NCBI GenBank assembly: GCA_052174535.1
Contig: JBQMRQ010000072.1
Coordinates: 1-37,688, forward strand
Direction: 5' to 3'
DNA length: 37,688 nucleotides
Source of the DNA: Arsenophonus sp052174535
Lineage (GTDB): Bacteria; Pseudomonadota; Gammaproteobacteria; Enterobacterales; Enterobacteriaceae
Shown: positions 9,348 through 18,300 of the stretch, piece after piece
Numbering within the stretch: position 1 is the first letter of the stretch
How the letters are laid out: every line of letters begins with the position of its first letter
The notes under the pieces: generated by a model
What the model saw: the letters and a program-made list of their open reading frames with translations, nothing else
The model's database searches: none
What the model was told of the DNA's origin: nothing
Made by a program: the position numbers and the translations under genes

Positions 9348-9391
9348 AATAACCTTTACCAATATAACACTTTTTTTAAAATATTTATTAT

Positions 9392-12184
9392 TTAATGTGC
9401 TTCCTCCCAATTATCACCAATACCAATATCAACTTTTAGTTGAACAGTTAGTTTCATACTTTGCTCCATTAACTGACGGATTTTTTTTTGTGACCGCTCA
9501 ATTGCAGACGCTTTTACTTCAAAAACTAATTCATCATGTACTTGCATCAACATATAGAGATCAGGCTTTACTGTTTCAATCCAACTATCTAATGCGATCA
9601 TCGTTTTCTTTATAATATCTGCAGCTGTTCCTTGAATTGGTGCATTAATTGCTTCACGTTCAGATGCTTTACGTCTCATTGAATTATGGGAATTGATATC
9701 AGGCAAATAAAGTCGGCGTCCTGCTAGCGTTTCAACATATCCTTGTTCCGCAGCTTTATTACGGGTACGTTCCATATAACTTAAAACACCAGGATAACGC
9801 TTAAAATAACGATCTATATAATTCTGCGCCTGATCACAAGTAATTCCTAACTTACAGGATAATCCAAAAGCGCTCATACCATAAATTAAACCAAAATTAA
9901 TTGTTTTTGCGCTACGACGCTGCTCACGATTTACATCGGTCAATAATATATCAAAAACCTCTGCCGCTGTTGCTCTATGAATATCTTGCTTTTCTGCAAA
10001 AGCATCAAGCAATCCTTTATCCTGCGAAAGATGAGCCATAATACGCAATTCAATTTGCGAATAATCTGCGGCTATAATTTTATAACCTTCACGAGCGATA
10101 AACGCTTGACGAATCCTTCGCCCTTCATAAGTCCTAACTGGAATATTTTGCAAATTAGGATTACGGGAAGAAAGTCTACCAGTTGCTGTTACTGCCTGGT
10201 GATAGCAAGTATGTACTCGTTTTGTTTTTGAATAAATCATCATTGGTAGTTTATCGATATAAGTTGATTTCAATTTTAATAAGCTACGATGTTGCAAAAT
10301 AATTTTTGGCAGCTCATGAATAAAGGCCAACTTCTCTAGAACTTTCTCATTAGTGGAAGGTGTCCCGCTAGGAGTTTTTTTTACTACTGGCAGTTGAAGT
10401 TTTTCAAACAAAATATATTGTAACTGTTTAGTTGATGCTAAATTAAATTCTTGCTTAGTGATACCATAAGCTTCTTTTTCAATTTCTATTAATCGATTTG
10501 CTATCTCTTGAGATTGCTTAGCTAGCTTATTTGCATCAATAAGCACTCCAACCTGTTCCATACGAGCTAATACCGGTACTAGCGGCATTTCTATCTCTTG
10601 AAAAATTTCTTTTAATTTAGGTTCTGCCTTAAGTTGAGGCCAAAGTGTTTCGTGTAATAATAATGTGATGTCTGCATCTTCAGCTGCATAACTTGACGCT
10701 TGCTCAAGTGGAATTTGATTGAACGTTAACTGATTTTTTCCTTTACCGGCAATCTGTTCATAGGTTATAGTTTTATAATTGAGATATCTTTGTGCCAAAC
10801 TATCCATATCATGACGACCAAGTCCAGCAATGCTGTTTAATATATAAGATTCCAGCATTGTATCAAAAGCCATATTTTTTAAAAAAATATCATAATTTGC
10901 CATTACTCCGTAATCAAATTTTAAATTTTGGCCAATCTTTTGAATATTTTTATTAATTAAAACTGGTTTTATCACAGCTAATACCTGATTTAATGGCAAT
11001 TGTTGTGGTGCGTCAAGATAATCATGCCCAAGAGGAAGATAAACAGCTTTACCCTCTTCAATGGCAAAAGAAAGCCCAACTAGATGGGCCGATGCCATAT
11101 TAAGACTGTCAGTTTCAATATCAAATGCAAAACGCTTTGCTGATTGCAATTTTTCAACCCATTGCAGTAAATCAGCTTTAGTCATTATTTTTTGATAATT
11201 TTCTCTTGAAATTACGTTTATAGCATCTTCAGCAAAAAAAATATCGCTATTATTAATAGAGATAGTCATCGGAGATTTAATAGTTTTTTTTGTTAGCCAA
11301 GGGATATTTTGTATATCAGATAACCAACGCTTAAATTCATAACGACTAAAAAGCAAGTGTAATTTTTTAATATCAGGCGCCCGCATAAGCAATCCATCAT
11401 AATCTATAGTTAAATCAATATTAGTCTTGATTGTAGCTAACTTATAAGATAAAAAAGCAATATCTTTATGTTGTGTCATTTTTTCTGCTAATGTTTTTGA
11501 TCCACAAAATCCTAATGAAGGAATTATAGATAAATTATTATAAATCGTAACAAGATCACCAATTCCTTGCAACAAAGCTAATGCTATTTTTTTTCCTATA
11601 CCTGGTACACCTGGAATATTATCGGATGAGTCTCCCATTAAAGCAAGAAAATCAATCATTAACTTAGGTGATACACCATATTTATTAACAACTTCTGCTG
11701 GCCCTAAAACACTATTTGTCATCGTATTAATAAGTGTTATATCAGAGGTCACTAATTGAGTCATGTCTTTATCTCCTGTACTAATCAGTACAGGAAAACC
11801 TTTCTTACTAGCCTGTAAAGCTAATGTCCCTATTACATCATCAGCTTCTACACCAGGAACAACCAACAGAGGAAGCCCGATAGCAGTAAGAATTTCATAT
11901 AGCGGTACTATCTGTTTACGCAAATCATCGGGCATTGGTTGCCGTTGAGATTTATATTGCTCAAATAATTCATTACGAAAAGTTTTCCCTTTAGCATCAA
12001 ATACTACTGCAATATGACTGGGATGATATTGCATAATTAAACTACGCAGCATATTAAGAACACCATACATAGCACCAGTTGGCTCCCCTGCACTATTAGT
12101 TAATGGGGGAAAAGCATAATATGCACGGTAAAGATAAGAGGAGGCATCAACTAGGATGAATGGATTTTCTATAATTTGAGCCAT
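9392..12184 (-). CDS. polA: DNA polymerase I
   Basis: 930 residues, full length (E. coli 928). It fills gaps, removes RNA primers and takes part in repair. All three domains look active. 5' nuclease (about 1-290): VFDAKGKTFRNE, GVEADDVIGTLA, STGDKDMTQL, GDSSDNIPGVPGIGKK. 3'-5' proofreading exonuclease (about 330-520): FDIETDSLN with D and E, QNLKFDYG, YAAEDADIT with Y and D. Polymerase: motif A ADYSQIELRIMAHLS, motif B RRSAKTINFGLIYGMSAFG, motif C QVHDELVFEV. Proofreading is kept, unlike in some reduced genomes where polA is trimmed. The ribosome site is weak (AAAAG). polA lies on the same strand as engB and downstream of it, whereas in E. coli the two are convergent, with Spot 42 between them. 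Confidence 0.98.
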   Translation of the reverse strand: MAQIIENPFILVDASSYLYRAYYAFPPLTNSAGEPTGAMYGVLNMLRSLIMQYHPSHIAVVFDAKGKTFRNELFEQYKSQRQPMPDDLRKQIVPLYEILTAIGLPLLVVPGVEADDVIGTLALQASKKGFPVLISTGDKDMTQLVTSDITLINTMTNSVLGPAEVVNKYGVSPKLMIDFLALMGDSSDNIPGVPGIGKKIALALLQGIGDLVTIYNNLSIIPSLGFCGSKTLAEKMTQHKDIAFLSYKLATIKTNIDLTIDYDGLLMRAPDIKKLHLLFSRYEFKRWLSDIQNIPWLTKKTIKSPMTISINNSDIFFAEDAINVISRENYQKIMTKADLLQWVEKLQSAKRFAFDIETDSLNMASAHLVGLSFAIEEGKAVYLPLGHDYLDAPQQLPLNQVLAVIKPVLINKNIQKIGQNLKFDYGVMANYDIFLKNMAFDTMLESYILNSIAGLGRHDMDSLAQRYLNYKTITYEQIAGKGKNQLTFNQIPLEQASSYAAEDADITLLLHETLWPQLKAEPKLKEIFQEIEMPLVPVLARMEQVGVLIDANKLAKQSQEIANRLIEIEKEAYGITKQEFNLASTKQLQYILFEKLQLPVVKKTPSGTPSTNEKVLEKLAFIHELPKIILQHRSLLKLKSTYIDKLPMMIYSKTKRVHTCYHQAVTATGRLSSRNPNLQNIPVRTYEGRRIRQAFIAREGYKIIAADYSQIELRIMAHLSQDKGLLDAFAEKQDIHRATAAEVFDILLTDVNREQRRSAKTINFGLIYGMSAFGLSCKLGITCDQAQNYIDRYFKRYPGVLSYMERTRNKAAEQGYVETLAGRRLYLPDINSHNSMRRKASEREAINAPIQGTAADIIKKTMIALDSWIETVKPDLYMLMQVHDELVFEVKASAIERSQKKIRQLMEQSMKLTVQLKVDIGIGDNWEEAH

Positions 12185-12221
12185 AATCTTTTCATCATAA
12201 AAATAATTAATAGTTCTCTCG

Positions 12222-12240
12222 TCTCATATGAGAGTATAGT
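12222..12240 (-). promoter_or_regulatory. Possible polA promoter -10 next to a 12-base palindrome
   Basis: On the minus strand TATACT (12233-12238) is a fair -10 hexamer, about 50 bases before the polA ATG. It abuts the perfect palindrome TCTCATATGAGA (12222-12233). No good -35 is seen at the right spacing. Either the palindrome or the -10 could be chance. Confidence 0.3.
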
Positions 12241-12300
12241 TTTTTAAATAATTTAAATTTAACTTTAAACCAATATTTATAGATTTCAATAAAATTTTAC

Positions 12301-12860
12301 TACTCAATACTAATTGAGGTATTTCTGATTATACAGCCAAATATATTGATGCAGCGATCTAAATCTCTTAAGTGAAATTGAAATGAATTTCTTCGCAGCT
12401 TTTTCCATATGTTATCATTAAATCTTTTAACCATACCATTCGTTTGAAATGCCTAGGTAAGCTAAATTAGTATTCTATAGTAAATTCCCTATACACAAAC
12501 AAAACTGACAAATTCTATTTTTCTAGTATCTGAATATTTTTGAAAATTAAAAATTCTATCTATAAATTTTGCCATTTTCTGAAAATATACTAGAGAGATA
12601 TCCATCGAAAAATTCTTAGTTAAGATAACAATGTAATAAGCGTCGAGTATTTAGCGAAATTTTCGCATCATAAAAGATAGATAAAAATCCATCGAGTGAC
12701 GCAATCTATGCCTACAAAAAGATATGTCATGAAGTTTTATTTGGCATTTATGAAAGATATTTTACATCTACCGTTGAGATAATCAAATTCGTAGCTTTTA
12801 AATGCTTTATGCTTCAACTTTATAACCTTATTCCTGCCATATTTCACGAAAATTTGCTCT
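12301..12860 (-). pseudogene. IS481-like transposase relic
   Basis: Minus-strand islands follow the DDE integrase core of IS481-type transposases in the right order: YEFDYLNGR (about 12790) then VDVKYLS.MPNKTS (about 12770) against FVHIDVKYLPQMPDET; TYLFVGIDCVTRWIFI (12680-12730) against RYLFVAIDRATRWVFV; IQ.LE...LSVLF near 12530 against IQTDNGSEF; SLPRHFQTNGMVKRFNDNI (12400-12460) against RPQTNGMVERFNGRI; DLDRCIN then, one frame over, PQLVLS (to 12310) against DLEQTL..and LPQSALG. Stops and shifts break every island, and the second catalytic Asp is lost. The N-terminal helix-turn-helix part and terminal inverted repeats are not identified. It lies between polA and engB and may mark how their relative order changed. 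Confidence 0.85.
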
Positions 12861-13346
12861 CTCGTTGTCTGATAGACAACGATTAAATCCAGATAGAGAT
12901 CAACACAGAATTAAGAAATTTGCATACGATTTCCAGGAGATCCATCAAGAGGAAGAAAAAACTTTCTTTTACAGGAAAATAACTACAAATTTTGAACTAA
13001 TGACAGCATTGTCGGCAATCTATGGAGATATAGCTACGATCATCAATATCAGTTTACTTTACTCTTTAGCAAATATAAAGTTAGAAAATACCATAATGTT
13101 TATTCAAAGTAGATCTAGGCTACTATTTACTGCCTTGAAAAACACTTCTAATTTTAGGCATTGCAGTTATCTGATGATGAAAACTCATTATTATGATATT
13201 TTCCTTTAACTATAATCTCTCAGTAGCCATCTTAGCATCAATAGTACTATACGACGAGGATCTCTATATAATGGATCCTGAACTAAACATTTAAAAAAAT
13301 GTTAGAACAATAATAAATAAATATCTATAATTATTCATTAGGTAGA
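12861..13346. other. Gap between transposase relic and engB
   Basis: It may hold the N-terminal remainder of the transposase relic. The plus-strand open frame at 12865-13209 begins with TTG, lacks a ribosome site and matches nothing I know. A small repeat AACATTT-AAA-AAATGTT lies at about 13288-13304 downstream of engB but has no T-tract on the minus strand. Confidence 0.4.
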
Positions 13347-13973
13347 TTAATTATATTCAGAATAGCACTTGTTAAACCATTCATTTAATTTAAATTTTAA
13401 TTTATCGATACCTATTTTTTTTAATGAAGAAAAAATCTCAACTTGTATGTTACTAGCCAGTATTTTTAGTCTATCACGTACTGCTATAACTTGAATTTTT
13501 TGTTTATTAGATGCTAATTTATCTGCTTTAGATAGCAATACTAATATCGGGATATTCATTACCACAGCCCATTTAATTATTTGTATATCTGTATTTTTTA
13601 ATGGATGACGAATATCCATTAATATTATTAATCCTTTTAAACATTTTCTTTTTTGTAAATATTCACTTAATGTTTGTTGACATCGGCGTTTAACTGATTT
13701 TGGAGCTTCTGCATAACCGTAGCCAGGTAAATCAACTAACCTAATACCATCTACAACTTCGAATAAATTGATTAACTGTGTTCTGCCAGGTGTTTTACTG
13801 ATTCTGGCTAGATTTTTTTGTTGTGTAAGTGCATTTAATGTGCTGGATTTACCAGCATTAGAACGTCCAGCAAAAGCAATTTCTATACCATGATCGTTTA
13901 GTAAATGGTGAATATTAGGCGCACTTATAATAAATTTTGTCTGGTAATAGTTATAATTTTTATTTGTCATCAT
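13347..13973 (-). CDS. engB: EngB (YihA), ribosome biogenesis GTPase
   Basis: Essential GTPase for large-subunit assembly, cytosolic. 208 residues (E. coli 210). G1 GRSNAGKS (with following STLN), G2 region SKTPGRTQLINLF, G3 DLPGYGYA, G4 LSKADKL (S before K as T/S-KAD) and G5-like FSSLK are all present. The start is ambiguous between two adjacent ATGs (13973 and 13970); the context GAGAAATA suits the first. The C-terminus lacks the acidic tail of the E. coli protein and ends NEWFNKCYSEYN, a harmless difference. Upstream of it CsrC RNA and yihI, the E. coli neighbours, were not recognised. Confidence 0.96.
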   Translation of the reverse strand: MMTNKNYNYYQTKFIISAPNIHHLLNDHGIEIAFAGRSNAGKSSTLNALTQQKNLARISKTPGRTQLINLFEVVDGIRLVDLPGYGYAEAPKSVKRRCQQTLSEYLQKRKCLKGLIILMDIRHPLKNTDIQIIKWAVVMNIPILVLLSKADKLASNKQKIQVIAVRDRLKILASNIQVEIFSSLKKIGIDKLKFKLNEWFNKCYSEYN

Positions 13974-14260
13974 TATTTCTCGCTGAATTAGCGTTCGTCT
14001 TAAAGTAGAATAATTCTACTTATACGTAGATAAATTAAGATAATATAGCTACATGAAAGATAGATGATTATCTATTAATAAATTTTTATTAAAAAATATT
14101 TTTACCTAAAAATGTAGAACATGACATAATAGAAAATTATTAATAAATCTAATGTAAAATAATCATAGCAATCTTCCTGCACATGAAGACTTATGAATCT
14201 ATTTTGCATACTTAAATTAAATGTTGCTTACTACCAGAATAAAGGCTAAATATCTTTAGT

Positions 14261-14290
14261 CTAGTTCTAGTTCTAGTTCTAGTTCTAGTT
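14261..14290. repeat. Hexanucleotide tandem repeat (CTAGTT)x5
   Basis: Five exact head-to-tail copies of CTAGTT, preceded by a partial copy (TTAGT) and followed by a T-run. It is the only clear tandem repeat in the window. CTAG is usually rare in enterobacterial DNA. It lies about 290 bases upstream of the engB start, in non-coding sequence; slipped-strand expansion is the likely origin. Confidence 0.9.
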
Positions 14291-15194
14291 TTTTAGCAGA
14301 ATAAATCAGCTTAAATACTCTTAAAAGAGTTATTTTCTTCGAACTACAATGGTTCGGACATCGGCTTCATAACCTCATCACTGGTCACAAAAAAACTAGT
14401 TCAATTGGATTCTGGCGTTCTTATGATGCCAAGTGCACTAACGGGGAGGGATAGGAGATATCCAGCCGTTTTTCTCGATCTTTCTACAGCTTCTTCATCG
14501 CTGCAGAATATTCGCTAAAACTCTTCTAAACAAAATATCAATGGGTTTATTAGGGGCATCGTGACCTCTTCTCTGCTAACCAAATCTTCCGCATCTTAAG
14601 TTTTAATTTTTGATTGTATTCCTTTTGGAATCGAAGCTAGCACATCAGCTATTTTACATCTAACAACATTGGTGCTGCGCATACAAGAAATATCTTTTCC
14701 ATTTCATTTGAAAAAATCAAGCACCAAGCTCCAGTACGAAGTCTAGGAAATACGGTTAAGCTTTACTCTATCAGGTAATTAAAAGTTAGACCAAATTTAT
14801 TTTTAACTCTTAATAAGCATCTTCGACTGAAATGATCTTTTTATTATCCATTCAGTGCCACTAATAATGAAGTAGCAGGTAAAAGGGATCAGCTTGCCTA
14901 ACAAAACGGCATATCCCATCAACCAAGAAATAAATGTAGGCATATCATTTAAACCATGCAGCTAGTCTTGGCTGATGCTCTTCAAGGAATTATTGTTTTA
15001 ATATACTAATAGTACTGATAAAAAGATCATGTGTTTTTCACCGAGAAGCGCTAATAAAGCAAGCCTTCATGAAAATTACCAGTACCTATAAGCGCGCAAG
15101 TATAAGCATAATAGCAACTCTTCACTATTTTGTACTATTCGGGTAAGGAAGAAGAAAGAAATTGTTTAAATATATTCTGTTTTACTGATCCATA

Positions 15195-15262
15195 CACCAA
15201 TATTCTTAGTCATTTTAATCTCAACATCGCTACTATCAGTTTGTATAGTTCATAACTAAAAT
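15195..15262 (-). repeat. Short decayed repeat R4 member
   Basis: The minus strand reads SDVEIKMTKNIGVWISK. The plus-strand DNA TAGTCATTTTAATCTCAACA matches TAGTCACTTTAATCTCAAGA at about 2640-2670, and its reverse complement matches 22745-22770. It is part of a four-member family of broken coding fragments of unknown function. Confidence 0.45.
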
Positions 15263-16599
15263 TTTAATTGTTTTTTAAGCGCACTAAAAAGCTATTTCCT
15301 ATTTCTAAAATAGAAATAGAATTAGTTTACTAATTTTAGTAATTTTAGTATAAGTAAAATTTCATAAGAGTTTGTATTTCTTTGACTTGATGCTATAATT
15401 TTATAGATATAAACCATATATTTAACTTAATATCTATCATTTTTTATTTTTATGTATTCTTTATGATAATAATTCTACTATGCCTGATTGCGGAGCTGAG
15501 TATTAAGAAAAGTAGTCTATAGATACGCAGAATGCATTTATACAAATCTATATACAAGAATTCTTTCATCAGAAGAGAAAATCCCGGTTTTTCTAGTTTT
15601 TTATAAGCCAGTTATCTCCAGTCCATTTTATACACTTCTATAATAATATACCTTTCTTAATATTACAAAAGAAACTATGGTAACGCATCATCTTAAAATG
15701 CCTCGCTGGAATATGATTAATATAACGCCAGATTATCTTATTTTATATCAGTATCCGCTACTAGTAACTATTTAGTCTGCTGGTAATAGTAATGATTTAC
15801 AACCACACTACTCCAAATTGGTAATGTTGTAGTTTCAAACTTAGATACAAGAGAGCGTTTAATGTAACGCCGGATATATTTTATGCTATGTCACACTCAT
15901 CTTTCGTTTTGTAGCAAGGTATATAACTTTATAGTAACTTCCATACTGTGCCCTCAAAGTATGCGCGATGACACTGCTTCTTTAGATAGATATACAAATA
16001 GAGCAGGAAAATAAACTGGGATTTATCAAGTCATAGTTATAACGGAATAGGCTAGATAATAGAGCATCAATAGATTTCTAGAACTCTATTTATAAACATG
16101 CAGATCTTGATTGAGTTATCAATCATAAATGTACAAGGCAAAAAATACTAATTTTGATATCCTATTTTGTGATTACTTCATCATAGTCTGTTAGAAGATA
16201 GAAACTGAGTATTGAGTATCGGATAGTTATTATTAAAAAAGAGTAAAGAAGATAAGGGATAGTAAAAGTCATGTATTGTTAGTTGCAGTTGGATAAAATA
16301 TAAACTTATTAGTTACACTAATAGTGCTGGCAGCTTTGAAATCATATGAAATCCAAGCTTTTAATTTACAGCTTTGTCAGAAAAATGTCTATGAAGACAT
16401 TCAAAAGAAGCACAGCAGTATAGTCGAACAACTTATAATACAAGTGCGCAATGAAGTATTTGGAAAATAGATAAACGGGGCTATGAATTAATACTTTTAC
16501 CTTATTTTTCAAGAAAAATTACTAAAATCGTCATACAATGGAGAAAAAATAGTTTAGTTAGTGGATACTTATCTTTATAAGTTACCTATGAGTTTTTCT

Positions 16600-16950
16600 C
16601 TTCAAGAGAAATAGAAATTGTCATCCTATCTGAATTTGTTAATCTCTATTGGCCATAGTTATCTTTATATTTGTTCTAAGAGGTAAAGGAGACTGGAGTT
16701 ATTCTCATTTTCTTATATGTAATGAGCTCATCGAAATTATACTTTCATTAATTACCCCTTAATAGAGTCATATCTAGCATTATCGTCTTCACCTAGGTTG
16801 TGTGTTTTTCAAAATTCAAAATAATTTTGACTAGAGACAGATAATTTGCGTATCAAAAATTGGGAATCAAGAATCAGATATATTGCTGTAATAGACTATT
16901 TGAGGTGTTATAAAAAATTTAGTCAATCTATTATTATTAATTTCAAGAAA
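16600..16950 (+). repeat. Decayed repeat R1, copy b (matches 1185-1560 minus)
   Basis: Inverted relative to copy a. The frame reads SREIEIVILSEFVNLYWP before stops appear; the other copy reads TREIEIVILFAFIRSIYS, then diverges in quality. Later shared DNA includes ACTTTCATTAATTACC and TTGGGAATCAAGAATCAGAT. The protein family is not recognised. Confidence 0.55.
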
Positions 16951-18159
16951 AATATCATGAAGTGATTCAGGTGAACAGGCGGCATAAGATGTAAATTTAC
17001 ATATTGTTTCCTATTTTTTCTAGTTTACTCTTTCTAGAAAATTTCCGAGTCATCTATATGAATTCCTAAAATTTAATATATCGCAAAATGCGAAAATAGT
17101 ACGAAGATCATGAACATTTATAAAGCAACATAGAGTTGTACACTACACTATAGTAGTATACTACATTCTTATACTGTTATCAATGCTGATTACCGTACAA
17201 TGCTGCAGCGATTCCGATTCTTCGAGTTATTATCCTTATCAGCTTTTCTGTTCAATATCGTGGAGATAACAAGTGTTTTTTAAAAACAGCTATAAGCTAT
17301 AATATCAGCAAATTTATGCAGATAGAATCAATTTTAAGGCATTGATCGATACTATTAGCATAAATAAATAGCTTAGAGTTCTTGAGTGCGGTTGATAATA
17401 AAATTCCCTCAGGGGTGTATCAACTACCATTGTAACTTTCAGTTGCAATGGTTTATGAGCACAATAAACTGCTTTTAGTCGTTATCATTACGTGATTAAT
17501 TGACAGCATTATTTATGAAACCATATATTCAAACTATATTTATCATATTTATCGCCTGGGAAACCTACTACTGCAGATCTGATATTTAGGTATAAAATTC
17601 GCCTATTTAAAAACTTACTATAAAGAATAATTTCTAGAGCGGGGTAAAACCGATCTATAATTGTATTTTCAATCTCATCTGGAATCATCCTGCATCAATA
17701 AAATTCCAACTATTCTTGTTGATTGCATCAGTTGTGATAAGAGTTTTTCAACTCATGCAAACTTATAATAGTTAATATGTCACAAACGCTACTTAGAATA
17801 AGGTATATACAGCACGACCTGTAGTACAAAGGTAATCTGGACTTACTTATAATCGAAGATTATATAACAATATTACTGAATCCTAATGAATATTCCTAGT
17901 GAATAATATATTCATTCTAATAATATTAATAGGATAAAGTGGGAATAAGTTATTTCAATGTATGAATTGAGATCATCTGACAGATTATATCACCAAACTA
18001 ACTAATGAATGAGAACAGATTTATGTTGGCAAAAAGTAAGGAAAGATTCCATTTAATCTATATTACTGTTTGTTTTTCATGGAAACTTCTGTATAAAATT
18101 ATCCATACAATAAAATGTATTTCTATCAAGAATCTTTATCAAAATAACTGTTTTACAAA

Positions 18160-18300
18160 ACTATTGTCTGCTCCAATGCAAGGGATGGAAGGTACTATAA
18201 ATTTGCAACTAAATATCCTATATCGGATTGATTTTAGTGCTTAACCGAGACTTTTCACAACGATAAATCTTAATTGACGATATTCAGATTCTCATCTATC
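18160..18300 (+). pseudogene. Possible dusC-like relic (tRNA-dihydrouridine synthase)
   Basis: The end of the open frame at 18005-18244 reads LLSAPMQGMEGT, similar to the flavin-binding N-terminus LLAPMEGVLDS of DusC-type enzymes. After a frame shift, LTETFHND at about 18239-18265 resembles ITEFLRVVD at the expected distance. The upstream 50 residues of this frame do not fit, and nothing later in the enzyme was found. Weak call from two short similarities. Confidence 0.25.

Noticed and set aside
9250..9391. Spot 42 (spf) RNA downstream of polA
   Set aside because: None of its conserved 5' region or GC-rich terminator stem is present; only AT-rich hairpins were seen.
12865..13209. 114-codon open frame on the plus strand
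   Set aside because: TTG start without a ribosome site, no recognised family, and it is antisense or adjacent to the transposase relic; likely chance or debris.
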